NCBI RefSeq assembly: GCF_041379945.2
Contig: NZ_JBFTXJ020000002.1
Location: 310,001 to 374,000, forward strand
DNA: 64,000 nt
Direction: 5' to 3'
DNA from: Aneurinibacillus sp. REN35
GTDB lineage: Bacteria > Bacillota > Bacilli > Aneurinibacillales > Aneurinibacillaceae
The position numbers and the translations under genes were made by a program. The first letter of the stretch is position 1. Each line of letters opens with the position of its first letter. Positions 24,368-34,046 of this stretch are shown here, one piece after another. The notes under the pieces are model-generated. The model saw only the letters and a program-made list of their open reading frames with translations, was not told the DNA's origin and searched no databases.

Positions 24368-25279
24368 ATGGCGATGGATGATAAAAAAGGGATTCTTTTA
24401 GAAAGCGGAACAAATGAACTTGAAATTATTGAATTCGGTATTTCGGGTGAAACATTCGGTATCAATGTTATTAAAGTGCGTGAGGTTATCAATCCCATGC
24501 CTGTTACACGTACACCCAAGCTGCATCCGAATGTAATGGGTATCATCCAGCTTCGTGGCGAGGTGCTCCCAGTTATTAACCTGGCACAAGCACTGGGGTA
24601 TTCGCCATCTGAGCATCCAGAGCAGGATAAATTAATTATTGCAGAACTTAATCAAATTAAGGTCGCATTTTATGTGCATTCGGTATCGCGTATTCACCGT
24701 ATTTCTTGGGAGCAGATCGAGAAGCCGTCTGAGCTTGCACGCGGTGTAGAGAGCAGTACTACAGGGGTCGTTAAGATGGATGACCGCTTTATTTTACTGC
24801 TTGATTTTGAAAAAGTCGTCGTTGATATCAGTCCAGAGTCAGGCATTAATGTAGGCCAATTAAAAGATTTAGGCTCACGGCCTAAATCGACGAAGCGCAT
24901 TCTGCTGGCGGAAGACTCGGCCATTTTGCGTAAGCTTATTGAAGAGACCCTGCATGAAGCTGGCTATGTTCATATTGAAATATGCCAGGACGGCAATGAA
25001 GCATGGAGTTATCTGGAGAGCCTGGCCCGTACCCAACAAAATATAGTTGATGAGCTTCAACTCGTCATTACAGATATTGAGATGCCAAAAATGGATGGTC
25101 ACCATCTGACGAAGCGGATTAAGGAGCACCCAGAGTTGCGCAAGCTTCCGGTCGTGATCTTCTCCTCGCTGATTACCGAGGATTTGCGACATAAGGGTGA
25201 AAAGGTTGGAGCAGATGCACAGGTTAGCAAGCCGGAGATTGTAAATTTAGTTAAGATCATTGATCAGCTTATTTTATAG
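24368..25279 (+). CDS. cheV: Chemotaxis coupling protein CheV (CheW-CheY fusion)
   Basis: The 303-residue protein has an N-terminal CheW domain (IIEFGISGETFGINVIKVRE; LRGEVLPVINL near residue 60) and a C-terminal receiver (from about residue 176) with acidic pocket LLAEDS and phospho-acceptor aspartate in VITDIEMPKMDG near residue 243; a lysine follows in QVSKPEI. It couples receptors to CheA and is adjusted by phosphorylation for adaptation. The ATG follows GGAAAGGAGCCAGCACA. It stands alone, as in Bacillus. Confidence 0.96.
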   Translation: MAMDDKKGILLESGTNELEIIEFGISGETFGINVIKVREVINPMPVTRTPKLHPNVMGIIQLRGEVLPVINLAQALGYSPSEHPEQDKLIIAELNQIKVAFYVHSVSRIHRISWEQIEKPSELARGVESSTTGVVKMDDRFILLLDFEKVVVDISPESGINVGQLKDLGSRPKSTKRILLAEDSAILRKLIEETLHEAGYVHIEICQDGNEAWSYLESLARTQQNIVDELQLVITDIEMPKMDGHHLTKRIKEHPELRKLPVVIFSSLITEDLRHKGEKVGADAQVSKPEIVNLVKIIDQLIL

Positions 25280-25354
25280 ACAGAGCAAGCAGGCAATAAG
25301 AACATATTTCTTCGGTCATACTAAAGGCAGCGTTTGGATAAAGGAGGGACAGCA

Positions 25355-25522
25355 ATGACTGACCGCAACAAACGACAGGCGATGGAGATGACGCATCCGC
25401 GCAGCCAACCGTCACGCCTTGACCAGTATGGCCGGGATGGACAGATTCCGCTCACCGGCCAAAAAAACCCGGAGATGGTTTCGCTATCTGAAGCCGAAGA
25501 AACAGAAGAGCAAGACTCATAA
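25355..25522 (+). CDS. Small hydrophilic protein, 55 residues
   Basis: The frame begins with ATG after AAAGGAGGGACAGCA, a very strong site. The product is charged and disordered, with MTHPRSQPSRLDQYGRDG and an acidic C-terminus, reminiscent of small sporulation or stress proteins, but I do not recognise it. It sits between cheV and a shared terminator. Confidence 0.6.
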   Translation: MTDRNKRQAMEMTHPRSQPSRLDQYGRDGQIPLTGQKNPEMVSLSEAEETEEQDS

Positions 25523-25567
25523 CAGGAAAGGCCCTGCAGCATATTCGCTGCAGGGCCTTTCCTGTTA
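25522..25567. terminator. Bidirectional terminator
   Basis: ACAGGAAAGGCCCTGCAGC and its exact complement form a 19-bp perfect stem between convergent genes at 25522 and 25580. Confidence 0.9.
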
Positions 25568-25579
25568 TGTTAAGAGGTA

Positions 25580-26344
25580 TTAATAAGAGTACGTAATGGT
25601 AACAGAGGTTCCGACCTTCAACTCACCCGGAGCAATCTGGCTGCCTGTCGCGTCTGCTTTGGCCGAGTTTGCCGAGTTTCCTGTACGTTGCATATCATAA
25701 TACATCGGGGAATTAGGAATGGAGCCGTCTGTGATCTGGATTGCTTCCTTAATGGTTACACCGGCCCGTTTTGCGATTCGATCCGCTTTAACGCGGGCAT
25801 TGTCAATGGCGATATCGGATGCTGCGAGCTGATGCTGCTCCATATTCTCAGATGTAAACCACACGCTGTCAATCCGGTTGGCACCGGCAGCGGCAGCTGT
25901 ATCCAGCAGATGGCCGATATTTTTTAGATCCCGGCATTTTATTTGGATAATGTGTTCTACCTGATACCCTTTTAACTCCTGCTTATTATTGTTCCAGGAG
26001 TAGTCTGGCATGGTAGAGAAGCGTGCTGTCTGGATGTCTTTAGGTGAAATTTTCAGCTTCGTAAGGGCTGTGCGGATGGCTGTGAATTGCTTCGCATTCT
26101 TCTCCTGCGCTTCGCGTGCCGTTTTGCCTGTCGTGTGCAGACCTAATTGGACATAAGCAATATCCGGCTGCACAGTAACTTCACCATACCCAGTCACAGT
26201 AATCGTACGCACCGCTGTGGATTGTGTCGTGCTTGTCTGTTGTGTTTCGGCCGCATATGCGGTTGGTGCAGCCAATCCTCCGGTGAATACGACAGTGCTA
26301 ATCAATGCGGCGCAGCTAAGCATCTTTATATTTTTTATAATCAT
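25580..26344 (-). CDS. Secreted SIMPL-domain protein
   Basis: The 254-residue product has a signal peptide (ISTVVFTGGLAAPTAYA-AE) and a SIMPL domain (DUF541): ITVTGYGEVTVQPDIAYVQL near residue 47, then AREAQEKNAKQF and the C-terminal PGELKVGTSVTITYSY. SIMPL proteins form oligomeric shells; BP26 of Brucella is a relative. The physiological role in Firmicutes is unclear. The ATG at 26344 follows GGAGAAAGTAAA; the reading frame is open further upstream but those codons lack a ribosome-binding site. Confidence 0.85.
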   Translation of the reverse strand: MIIKNIKMLSCAALISTVVFTGGLAAPTAYAAETQQTSTTQSTAVRTITVTGYGEVTVQPDIAYVQLGLHTTGKTAREAQEKNAKQFTAIRTALTKLKISPKDIQTARFSTMPDYSWNNNKQELKGYQVEHIIQIKCRDLKNIGHLLDTAAAAGANRIDSVWFTSENMEQHQLAASDIAIDNARVKADRIAKRAGVTIKEAIQITDGSIPNSPMYYDMQRTGNSANSAKADATGSQIAPGELKVGTSVTITYSY

Positions 26345-26429
26345 TTTACTTTCTCCTTTGCCCATTTTTATTTTTATGGACGGAAGAGGCGCGGAGAAAG
26401 TTGCAGGTCTTTTTGCCTGAATAGAAGTT

Positions 26430-26735
26430 CTATTGATGGATACGAAAACGTGTAATGTGCTCGTATAATCCCTCTTGCAGTAAAATTTCTTTTTGTTTAT
26501 CGCCAATAAGATCGAAATGAGGATACGCGGTGCGCATGTGCAGGTGTCTTCGTTCGAGTCCGTAAGGTTGTCCCCATAAAAGAAGAGTATCAATATCAGA
26601 ACATCCTGCTTTGGTTACGGTTTTGATGCCAGGATAACGTGGGTCAAGCCAGAAGTGGGTCAGCAGTGCCACGTCCCCACGCTGTACTCTTCTCTTCCAT
26701 TCTACAAGCTCAACACGTGTGATGCCAAAAGCCAT
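26430..26735 (-). CDS. Conserved hypothetical protein (YneQ-like)
   Basis: The 101-residue protein has a pattern I associate with Bacillus YneQ: FGITRVELVEWKRRVQRGD near the start, ALLTHFWLDPRYPG, VTKAGCSDIDTL and AYPHFDLIGD. Its function is unknown; the conserved tryptophan, histidine and cysteine residues suggest nucleic-acid or nucleotide binding, without proof. The ATG at 26735 follows GGAGGGAGGACACACCTG. It is a single-gene unit, convergent with nothing obvious. Confidence 0.65.
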   Translation of the reverse strand: MAFGITRVELVEWKRRVQRGDVALLTHFWLDPRYPGIKTVTKAGCSDIDTLLLWGQPYGLERRHLHMRTAYPHFDLIGDKQKEILLQEGLYEHITRFRIHQ

Positions 26736-26854
26736 CAGGTGTGTCCTCCCTCCGAATTGTTTGTTTACCATTATAGCGAATTGTGACAGAAATAGTACGG
26801 GCGAATGAGCGGAAAAAACGGATGTTTTTTAGAAAAAAAGACAATAAAGAAGAA

Positions 26855-26868
26855 AGAAAGCGTTTTAA
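26855..26868. promoter_or_regulatory. Candidate cre site 1 (CcpA) upstream of ackA
   Basis: AGAAAGCGTTTTAA matches the cre consensus TGWAARCGYTWTNA at all but the first base. Confidence 0.6.
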
Positions 26869-26875
26869 AATAGAA

Positions 26876-26889
26876 TGTAAGCGTTATAT
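26876..26889. promoter_or_regulatory. Candidate cre site 2 (CcpA) upstream of ackA
   Basis: TGTAAGCGTTATAT matches the cre consensus at 13 of 14 positions. In Bacillus, CcpA activates ackA from cre sites placed upstream of the promoter, which fits this position. Confidence 0.7.
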
Positions 26890-27046
26890 AGATAGATTGT
26901 TTTCTTTATTTTATTTTGCGTGTGAGTTGGATGAATTTCAAAGATAACAACTTTATCCATAAGCCTTTTAAAGTGCATTGCTTTCGAATAGAATACGGCT
27001 GTACATGTACATTGGATATACAAAAGAGCAAGCGAGGTTACGTAGT

Positions 27047-28261
27047 ATGTCTATTATCTTATCTGTTAATAGTGGAAGTTCATCGTTTAAATATCAGCTT
27101 ATCGATATGCCAGCCGAGCGCGTCATTGCTAAAGGGATGATGGAGCGTATCGGGAGCGGAGAGTCGCTTCATACTTTTGATACAGGCGGGGAGAAAATAG
27201 CAGAGGTTTGTGCAATTGCTGATCATGAGCAGGCAGTAACCGTGTTGATGCAGACGCTTGTCCACCCAGCACACGGTATACTCACCGGAATTGATGAAAT
27301 CAAAGGGATCGGACATCGTGTCGTCCATGGCGGAGAAGTGTTCACGGACTCAGTATTGATCGATGATAACGTGCTTGCTCAGCTCACGGCATGCATAGAG
27401 TTGGCGCCGCTTCACAATCCTGCCAATCTCATCGGCATTCGCGCATTCAAAAAAGCGCTGCCGCATGTCCCGGCTGTGGCCGTATTCGATACGGCATTTC
27501 ATCAGACGATGCCGCAAAAGACATACCTATACAGTATACCGTACAGTTATTATAAGGATTTCGGTGTCCGTAAATACGGATTTCATGGCACATCACATAA
27601 ATATGTAACAACAAGAGCAGCAGAACTTATGCAGCGTCCGCTAGAACAGTTGCGAATCATTAGCTGTCACCTTGGAAACGGAGCCAGCATCGCGGCTGTG
27701 CGAGGTGGTAAATCGATCGATACTTCGATGGGATTCACTCCACTTGCCGGATTAACAATGGGTACGCGTGCCGGAGATGTCGATGCAGCGCTCATTCCGT
27801 ATTTAATGGAGAAAACGGGGAAATCAGCAACTGACATTGTTGCTATATTCAATAAGGAGAGCGGGATTCACGGAATTTCAGGACTATCTAGCGATCTGCG
27901 TGATATTGAAGTTGCCATCTCTCACGGAGATGATCGTGCAAAGCTTGCGCTTGATATTTTCATTGAACGTGTCCGCAAATATATTGGAAGCTATGCAGCG
28001 CAGATGAACGGTGTGGATGCGATCGTATTCACGGCTGGTATTGGCGAGAACAGTGCGATGATCCGTGCTGCTATTGTAGATAAACTAGAATGGATGGGCG
28101 TGTATTTTGACCATGAGAAAAACAATGTGCGCAGCAGGGAAGCGGAGCTGACGCATGCCCATTCTCCGGTAAAAGTATGGATTGTTCCAACGAATGAAGA
28201 AGTAATGATTGCCCGCGATACGATGAAGGCAGCCAACATCAAGGAGGAAACACTCGTATGA
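27047..28261 (+). CDS. ackA: Acetate kinase
   Basis: The 404-residue protein has the acetate-kinase hallmarks: [15 protein letters not shown] at the start, VVHGGEVF near residue 90, [10 protein letters not shown] near 148, [10 protein letters not shown] near 180, and the adenosine-binding region [13 protein letters not shown] near 332. It interconverts acetyl phosphate and acetate, making ATP in overflow metabolism. The ATG at 27047 follows AGCGAGGTTACGT; upstream codons lack a site. It overlaps pduL by four bases (ATGA), so the two steps from acetyl-CoA to acetate are coupled. Confidence 0.96.
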   Translation: MSIILSVNSGSSSFKYQLIDMPAERVIAKGMMERIGSGESLHTFDTGGEKIAEVCAIADHEQAVTVLMQTLVHPAHGILTGIDEIKGIGHRVVHGGEVFTDSVLIDDNVLAQLTACIELAPLHNPANLIGIRAFKKALPHVPAVAVFDTAFHQTMPQKTYLYSIPYSYYKDFGVRKYGFHGTSHKYVTTRAAELMQRPLEQLRIISCHLGNGASIAAVRGGKSIDTSMGFTPLAGLTMGTRAGDVDAALIPYLMEKTGKSATDIVAIFNKESGIHGISGLSSDLRDIEVAISHGDDRAKLALDIFIERVRKYIGSYAAQMNGVDAIVFTAGIGENSAMIRAAIVDKLEWMGVYFDHEKNNVRSREAELTHAHSPVKVWIVPTNEEVMIARDTMKAANIKEETLV

Positions 28262-28857
28262 ATAACATCGTTCCTGTAGGAGTCTCTAACCGTCACATCC
28301 ATCTAAGCCAAAAAGATGTCGAAGCACTCTTTGGTGCAGGTTATGAGTTGACACCAATGAAGGCTTTGTCCCAACCGGGTGAATTTGCCGCAGAAGAAAC
28401 CGTGACTGTCATCGGTCCAAAACATGAGATTCATCATGTTCGTATCCTTGGACCTATTCGTGCCAGAACGCAGGTAGAAATCTCCCGCTCCGATTCTTTC
28501 GTACTTGGAGTCAAAGCGCCGATTCGGATGTCTGGCGATCTGGCAGGCACACCGGGGATTACGCTTGCGGGTCCTGCTGGCGAAGTGAAGCTAGAAGAAG
28601 GCGTAATCGTGGCACAGCGCCATATTCATATGACTCCGCAGGATGCTGAACGTTTTGGTGTGAAGGATAAGGATGTTGTTCAAGTAAAAACTATGGGTGA
28701 GCGCCCGTTGATTTTTGATAAGGTGATGGTTCGTGTTCATGCTTCGTATGGGCTTGATTTCCATGTGGATACAGACGAAGCGAATGCAGCCGGATTACAA
28801 ACTGGAGATCTGGTAGAAATTCTCGGTGTTCGCATTCGTGAACTCCAGCTTGCTTAA
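28258..28857 (+). CDS. pduL: PduL-type phosphate acyltransferase
   Basis: The 199-residue protein is the PduL phosphotransacylase: [20 protein letters not shown] near the start and [16 protein letters not shown] near residue 120, whose histidines bind the two zinc ions, plus SGDLAGTPG in the middle. It moves an acyl group between CoA and phosphate. Joined to ackA by an ATGA overlap, it likely serves as the acetate-pathway phosphotransacetylase. No encapsulation peptide at the N-terminus and no microcompartment shell genes are seen, so it is probably cytosolic. Confidence 0.93.
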   Translation: MNNIVPVGVSNRHIHLSQKDVEALFGAGYELTPMKALSQPGEFAAEETVTVIGPKHEIHHVRILGPIRARTQVEISRSDSFVLGVKAPIRMSGDLAGTPGITLAGPAGEVKLEEGVIVAQRHIHMTPQDAERFGVKDKDVVQVKTMGERPLIFDKVMVRVHASYGLDFHVDTDEANAAGLQTGDLVEILGVRIRELQLA

Positions 28858-28877
28858 GTTATAGATAGAGATAGAAG

Positions 28878-28907
28878 AGCGGTTTCCTATGGAAAGCCGC
28901 TTTTTTC
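28878..28907 (+). terminator. Terminator after pduL
   Basis: AGCGGTTTCC pairs with GGAAAGCCGCT (one bulge) and is followed by TTTTTT. Confidence 0.82.
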
Positions 28908-29038
28908 TATATAAAAGTAGAAAATAAAAATCAATAGTCGTGTGTAAAGTAGGACAATTTGGTAAGATATATTATTGAGACCCTTTCACTTATTCTGCCA
29001 CAAAGCCATCATGTTCATATATTAAGGAGGCGTTTGCG

Positions 29039-30304
29039 ATACATATCATTGATGAACAAAAAACCGAACGGGCCATCCTGGTCGGCTACTACCGAAAAAA
29101 TAAAGATACGCGCCAATTTGAGCTTTCTATGGAAGAGTTAGGCGAGCTTACGCGGACAGCACAGGCTGATGTCGCCGTTGTGCTAACGCAGGGACGCGAC
29201 CAAGTAGATTCACGCCTGTATGTGGGCAAAGGGAAAGTAGAAGAAATCAATCAACTGGTCGAAGAACTAGAAGCGGACCTTGTTATTTTCAACGATGAGC
29301 TGACGCCCATGCAAATTCGCAACCTAGAACATGTAATCGAGTGTAAGGTGATTGATCGGACGCAGTTAATCCTCGATATTTTTGCCCAGCGCGCTCGTTC
29401 ACGGGAAGGGAAATGGCAGGTGGAACTGGCCCAGTTGAAGTACCGTCTGCCGCGCCTGACCGGAAAAGGCGCAGAACTATCACGGCTTGGTGCAGGAATT
29501 GGAACGAGGGGACCGGGAGAGACGAAGCTGGAGTCGGATCGCCGCCATATCCGTCGCCGCATCGGTGAGATTGAAACGCATCTTGAGGAAGTAAAGCGGC
29601 ATCGGCAGCTGCACCGGGAGCGCCGGAAGAAAAACGAAGTGTTCCAAATCGCGATTGTCGGCTATACGAATGCCGGCAAGTCCACGATTCTAAACCGTCT
29701 TACTGGAGCGGGGATTCTTGAGGAGGATAAGCTGTTTGCTACGCTTGATCCTACATCAAGGCGCGTCGAGCTTCCCGGCGGCGAAGAGGTTATCATTACA
29801 GATACGGTTGGCTTCATTCAGGATCTGCCACACCAGCTTATTGCCGCGTTCCGCTCCACGCTAGAAGAAGCAGCGGAGGCGGATTTGATTCTGCAGGTGA
29901 TAGATGCCTCGCACCCGGACTATCAGATTCATATGGAAGTGGTCGATGAAGTATTAACCGAGCTTAGCGCCGAAGCGATCCCGCGCCTGACCGTTTTTAA
30001 TAAAATGGATCTTGCCGAGGAGAAGCCGATTGCGACCATATCCGGCAGCGTGCTGTACATGTCCGCTTACAGGGAGAGCGATCTGCCGCATCTGCTGCAA
30101 TCGATTGAGAACCATATCGAGAGTCAATACAGCAGATATCTGCTGCGCCTGCCGACATCGCGGGGGGATTTGTATGCGCTCGTACGCCGCAACCTTCATA
30201 TTCTGCGGGAAGAAGTTAGTGAAGATGGAATGAACTATGAGCTTGAAGTGAAAGGAAGAGGCATTGAGCAGCTTTCATCCGAGCTTACCCAGTTCATCAT
30301 TTAA
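29039..30304 (+). CDS. hflX: Ribosome-splitting GTPase HflX, with apparent AUA start
   Basis: The product (421 residues from ATA at 29039) has the HflX domain ([20 protein letters not shown] near the start, VGKGKVEEI), the glycine-rich [16 protein letters not shown], and a GTPase domain with G1 [11 protein letters not shown]3 [10 protein letters not shown] and G4 FNKMD. HflX dissociates stalled or drug-bound ribosomes. No ATG, GTG or TTG is in frame from the upstream stop (28976) to ATG 29129, and starting there would remove conserved residues and has no ribosome-binding site. AAGGAGG lies eight bases before ATA 29039, which is therefore proposed; ATT at 29048 is the alternative. Confidence 0.85.
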   Translation: MHIIDEQKTERAILVGYYRKNKDTRQFELSMEELGELTRTAQADVAVVLTQGRDQVDSRLYVGKGKVEEINQLVEELEADLVIFNDELTPMQIRNLEHVIECKVIDRTQLILDIFAQRARSREGKWQVELAQLKYRLPRLTGKGAELSRLGAGIGTRGPGETKLESDRRHIRRRIGEIETHLEEVKRHRQLHRERRKKNEVFQIAIVGYTNAGKSTILNRLTGAGILEEDKLFATLDPTSRRVELPGGEEVIITDTVGFIQDLPHQLIAAFRSTLEEAAEADLILQVIDASHPDYQIHMEVVDEVLTELSAEAIPRLTVFNKMDLAEEKPIATISGSVLYMSAYRESDLPHLLQSIENHIESQYSRYLLRLPTSRGDLYALVRRNLHILREEVSEDGMNYELEVKGRGIEQLSSELTQFII

Positions 30305-30325
30305 GAGAGAGAAAGGATCGATTGT

Positions 30326-31594
30326 GTGTTTTCATATTTAAAGCATGGGGAAAAATTAGCTCCATACGTACAACAGGTAGAAGAAGAAACGAGCGCGCGC
30401 CTGCGTGAGATTGAAAGGATGGCAGATTATAATCAGTTCAAAGTTCTGCGGGCGTTCCGCAAGCATCAGGTAAGCGACTTTCATTTCGCTCCATCGACCG
30501 GATACGGATATGACGATATGGGGCGGGAGACACTGGAGAAGGTGTATGCTGAAGTATTTGGCGGCGAGGCAGCGCTGGTACGCTCACATATCTTAAGCGG
30601 TACGCACGCGATCGCCATTACCTTATTCGGTATGCTGCGGCCGGGAGATGAGCTGCTGTATATTACAGGTTCTCCTTATGACACGCTCGAAGAAATTGTG
30701 GGCGTGCGCGGTCATGGAAACGGCTCCCTGAAAGAGTTTGGCATTGGCTATCAGTCTGTGCCGCTGATTGCGACGGGTGATGTGGACAAGGAAGCGATCG
30801 CCCGCGCGATACATACGAAGACGAAAGTAATTGGCATTCAGCGCTCGCGCGGGTATGCTGACCGCCCATCCTTTACGATTGAGAAAATCAAAGAAATGAT
30901 CGATTTTGTAAAAAGCATTCGCTCCGATCTTATCGTATTTGTGGACAACTGCTACGGCGAATTTACGGAGGAGAAGGAACCGCTTGAAGTGGGCGCAGAT
31001 ATTATGGCCGGCTCCCTTATCAAAAACCCGGGCGGCGGCTTAGCTAAAAACGGCGGCTACATCGCTGGTCGTGCCGACCTTGTCGAGCAGGCTTCATACC
31101 GGATGACGGCTCCGGGATTGGGTGCAGAAGTAGGTTCAACCCAATCGGGTACGCTTGAGATGTTTCAAGGATTCTTTCTTGCGCCGCATGTCGTAGGAGA
31201 AGCGCTCAAGGGCGCTGTTTTTACTGCGGGCTTGCTTGAACGCCTCGGATTTACGACACATCCGCGCTGGAATGCGCCGCGTACTGACTTGATTCAATCG
31301 ATTGAATTCGGCACGGCGGATGGATTGGTTGTCTTCTGTCAGGGCATCCAAAAAGCGTCGCCGGTGGATGCGCATGTTGTACCGCAGCCAGGAGATATGC
31401 CGGGATATGCTGATCCTGTTATTATGGCAGCCGGCACGTTCATTCAAGGAGCCAGCATCGAACTATCAGCGGACGGTCCGCTGCGGCCACCGTACCTTGG
31501 TTTTGTTCAGGGCGGACTTACCGCTTCTCATGTAAAAGTCGGTGTATTGACCGCGCTGGATGGCATGATTGAAAAGAATTTGATTAACATCTAA
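30326..31594 (+). CDS. ynbB: YnbB-like PLP enzyme (aluminium-resistance / methionine gamma-lyase family)
   Basis: The 422-residue protein is the family often annotated as aluminium resistance or methionine gamma-lyase-like: FHFAPSTGYGYDDMGRETLE near residue 53, VRSHILSGTHAIA near 88, VFVDNCYGEF near 208, and PLP lysine probably in GSLIKNPGGGLAKNGG near 230. True substrate is unsettled. GTG start at 30326 follows GAGAAAGGATCGATT. It lies between hflX and glnR as in Bacillus. Confidence 0.88.
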   Translation: MFSYLKHGEKLAPYVQQVEEETSARLREIERMADYNQFKVLRAFRKHQVSDFHFAPSTGYGYDDMGRETLEKVYAEVFGGEAALVRSHILSGTHAIAITLFGMLRPGDELLYITGSPYDTLEEIVGVRGHGNGSLKEFGIGYQSVPLIATGDVDKEAIARAIHTKTKVIGIQRSRGYADRPSFTIEKIKEMIDFVKSIRSDLIVFVDNCYGEFTEEKEPLEVGADIMAGSLIKNPGGGLAKNGGYIAGRADLVEQASYRMTAPGLGAEVGSTQSGTLEMFQGFFLAPHVVGEALKGAVFTAGLLERLGFTTHPRWNAPRTDLIQSIEFGTADGLVVFCQGIQKASPVDAHVVPQPGDMPGYADPVIMAAGTFIQGASIELSADGPLRPPYLGFVQGGLTASHVKVGVLTALDGMIEKNLINI

Positions 31595-31613
31595 AAAACT
31601 CGAAAAAAATATA

Positions 31614-31630
31614 TGTAATGTTACCTAACA
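31614..31630. promoter_or_regulatory. GlnR/TnrA box
   Basis: TGTAATGTTACCTAACA fits the GlnR/TnrA consensus TGTNA-N7-TNACA exactly. It ends five bases before the -35 of the glnRA promoter, where GlnR represses in nitrogen excess. Confidence 0.85.
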
Positions 31631-31634
31631 TCCA

Positions 31635-31663
31635 TTGACGAGGAAAGCTGACACGTGTAAAAT
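31635..31663 (+). promoter_or_regulatory. glnRA promoter
   Basis: TTGACG, a 17-base spacer and TAAAAT form a strong sigma-A promoter just after the GlnR box. Confidence 0.82.
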
Positions 31664-31709
31664 AAGAATCAGGAAAGCAAGGAGATTTACCGGCGAGAGG
31701 GGATAAGAT

Positions 31710-32117
31710 ATGAAGGATGAGCTTCGCCGTAATATGGCTCTATTTCCAATTGGAATTGTAATGCAGTTAACGGAATTGACCGCGCGTCAAGTCCGCTACT
31801 ATGAGCAGCAAGGCTTGATTTCTCCTGCACGAACTAAAGGCAATCAGCGCCTGTTTTCCTTCAATGATGTAGACAGACTGCTAGAGATTAAATCGCTGCT
31901 TGAGAACGGTTTGAACATTGCTGGAATCAAGCAGGTGCTTGCGATGAAACAGGAAGGTAAGCAGCACACCGAGAATGTACTCAATGAGAAGACAGAACAG
32001 AAACGAAAAGAACTAACCGACCGCGATCTGCGCACGCTGCTCAAGCAGCAGATGCTTACGCCGCGTCTCGGAGAAACACCGCTTAATCGGGGGGAGCTTT
32101 CCCGCTTCTTCCATTAA
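31710..32117 (+). CDS. glnR: Nitrogen regulator GlnR (MerR family)
   Basis: The 135-residue protein has a MerR winged helix (FPIGIVMQLTELTARQVRYY, then QGLISPARTKGNQRLF) and the GlnR-type C-terminal tail (LKQQMLTPRLGETPLNRGEL, SRFFH) that contacts feedback-inhibited glutamine synthetase. It represses glnRA and other nitrogen genes in rich nitrogen. The ATG follows GGCGAGAGGGGATAAGAT. It forms the classical glnRA operon with its own operator. Confidence 0.95.
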   Translation: MKDELRRNMALFPIGIVMQLTELTARQVRYYEQQGLISPARTKGNQRLFSFNDVDRLLEIKSLLENGLNIAGIKQVLAMKQEGKQHTENVLNEKTEQKRKELTDRDLRTLLKQQMLTPRLGETPLNRGELSRFFH

Positions 32118-32182
32118 ATTACACATAAAAAATCATGTAGGGGTCTCCTTGCGAGGAGAGATCTTAAGGAGGTAGTTTCGAG

Positions 32183-33517
32183 ATGGCAGCAAAGTATTCA
32201 AAAGAAGACATTTACCGCTTAGTTAAAGAAGAGAATGTGAAATACATCCGCTTGCAGTTCACCGATCTGCTCGGGTCAATCAAAAACGTAGAAATTCCGG
32301 TAAGTCAGTTGGAAAAAGCGCTGGATAACAAGATGATGTTCGACGGCTCTTCCATCGAAGGCTTCGTTCGTATCGAAGAATCCGATATGTATCTGTATCC
32401 GGATCTTGATACATTCGTAATCTTCCCGTGGATGACGGAGTCCGGCAAAGTTGCACGCTTTATCTGTGACATCTATACTCCAGACGGTCAGCCTTTCATG
32501 GGGGACCCGCGTCAAATCCTGAAGCATGCGCTCAAGGATATGGAATCATATGGCTTCAATGCTTTCAACATTGGACCGGAGCCGGAATTCTTCCTCTTTA
32601 AACTTGATGAGAAGGGACAGCCGACAACTGAGCTCAACGACCAGGGTGGATATTTCGACTTTGCGCCGCTTGATCTAGGTGAGAACTGCCGCCGCGACAT
32701 CGTGCTGACGCTTGAGCAAATGGGCTTCCAGGTTGAGGCATCTCACCATGAGGTGGCACCGGGCCAGCATGAGATTGACTTTAAATATGCGAGTGCAGTA
32801 GAAGCAGCGGATCAAATCCAGACGTTCAAGCTTGTTGTTAAAACAATTGCCCGCAAGCATGGTCTGCATGCGACCTTTATGCCGAAGCCGCTGTTCGGTA
32901 TCAACGGTTCCGGTATGCACTGCAACATGTCTTTATTCTCTGATAGCACAAACGTATTCGAGGACAAAAATACAGAGCTTGGCTTAAGCGAGACGGCGAT
33001 GCAGTTCCTTGCAGGCATCATTAAGCACGCGCGCGGATTTGCTGCGATTACGAATCCGACGGTTAACTCTTATAAGCGTCTCGTTCCTGGTTACGAAGCG
33101 CCTTGCTATGTAGCTTGGTCTGCGAAAAACCGCAGTCCGCTTGTTCGTATCCCGGCTTCTCGCGGCTTGAGCACACGGATCGAAGTGCGTAATCCAGACC
33201 CGGCAGCGAATCCGTACCTGGCTTTGACAGCTTTGCTGGCCGCTGGTCTTGACGGTGTGAAGAATAAAATGAAAGCTCCGGCTGCAACGGATCGCAACAT
33301 TTACGTCATGAACGAAGCGGAGCGCAAAGAAGCAGGCATCGACAACCTGCCGGCAACGCTGAAAGAAGCGGTAGAAGAATTAAAAGCGAACGAAGTGATC
33401 TGCGCTGCCCTTGGCGAACATGCATTGGAGCATTTCGTGGAAGCAAAAGAGATCGAGTGGGATATGTTCCGCACAACGGTTCATGCGTGGGAACGCGATC
33501 AATACATGAACTACTAA
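32183..33517 (+). CDS. glnA: Glutamine synthetase type I-alpha
   Basis: The 444-residue length is typical of the Gram-positive type I-alpha enzyme, which is not adenylylated. Visible marks are FDGSSIEGF near residue 54, GPEPEFFLF near 132, NGSGMHCN near 240, [10 protein letters not shown] near 290 and [16 protein letters not shown] near 336. It makes glutamine from glutamate, ammonia and ATP and, in its feedback-inhibited form, controls GlnR and TnrA. The ATG follows AAGGAGGTAGTTTCGAG. Confidence 0.97.
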   Translation: MAAKYSKEDIYRLVKEENVKYIRLQFTDLLGSIKNVEIPVSQLEKALDNKMMFDGSSIEGFVRIEESDMYLYPDLDTFVIFPWMTESGKVARFICDIYTPDGQPFMGDPRQILKHALKDMESYGFNAFNIGPEPEFFLFKLDEKGQPTTELNDQGGYFDFAPLDLGENCRRDIVLTLEQMGFQVEASHHEVAPGQHEIDFKYASAVEAADQIQTFKLVVKTIARKHGLHATFMPKPLFGINGSGMHCNMSLFSDSTNVFEDKNTELGLSETAMQFLAGIIKHARGFAAITNPTVNSYKRLVPGYEAPCYVAWSAKNRSPLVRIPASRGLSTRIEVRNPDPAANPYLALTALLAAGLDGVKNKMKAPAATDRNIYVMNEAERKEAGIDNLPATLKEAVEELKANEVICAALGEHALEHFVEAKEIEWDMFRTTVHAWERDQYMNY

Positions 33518-33533
33518 GATATGTCCCTTAACC

Positions 33534-33562
33534 CATAACCTTGCCGTTTTGGCGAGGTTATG
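33534..33562 (+). terminator. Probable terminator hairpin after glnA
   Basis: CATAACCT and GCC pair with GGC and AGGTTATG around a GTTTT loop. No T run follows, so termination strength is uncertain. Confidence 0.5.
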
Positions 33563-33683
33563 CTTCAAACTCACAAAACATCCAGTCTTAATTATGAATT
33601 GTAAAATTTTTTGGTGATATGCAAAGAGTTTTAGACTGAATAGAAAGCATAAAAGCACAAAGAATTGATGTATATTGGAATGT

Positions 33684-33812
33684 TCAATTGATTCCTTTTA
33701 GGACAATAATTTCATCTATCGATTCATACATTCGAGTAGGGGTGCTTCCTTCAACAATCAACTTCATAGCAAATATAGCTGTATTTGTTCCATTGTCTTT
33801 TTTAAATCCAAA
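33684..33812 (-). pseudogene. Possible 3' remnant of an unidentified gene
   Basis: Read on the minus strand, this stretch gives 42 codons of protein-like text (DNGTNTAIFAMKLIVEGSTP, then TRMYESIDEIIVLKG) before a stop, but there is no start codon and the frame is closed upstream. The rest of the 33563-34046 interval has low GC, no complete gene, and a hairpin at 33887-33923. I cannot assign a family. Confidence 0.25.
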
Positions 33813-33886
33813 TTATTCAAAGACAAGGAATAATAAAAATCAATACTGAACAAACGGAGATCTTTAGTTGAAGAAGCAGTTAAATG

Positions 33887-33923
33887 AAAAAGGCTTAGAG
33901 TAGATATTTCTCTAAGCCTTTTT
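33887..33923. terminator. Orphan terminator-like hairpin
   Basis: AAAAAGGCTTAGAG pairs with CTCTAAGCCTTTTT as a 14-bp stem with a nine-base loop. No intact gene ends here on the plus strand; on the minus strand it is about 125 bases after the 34047 gene. Confidence 0.7.
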
Positions 33924-34046
33924 GATGTGAATTGAACTGAGAATCTAATCACGGGAGCTCGTGATTATTCTTGTGATTATGTCTGTGTTTTATCGTTTTG
34001 CACCTCTCAAGTGACCCCTTTAGTAAGAGTTACAATGGTTTTTCAT

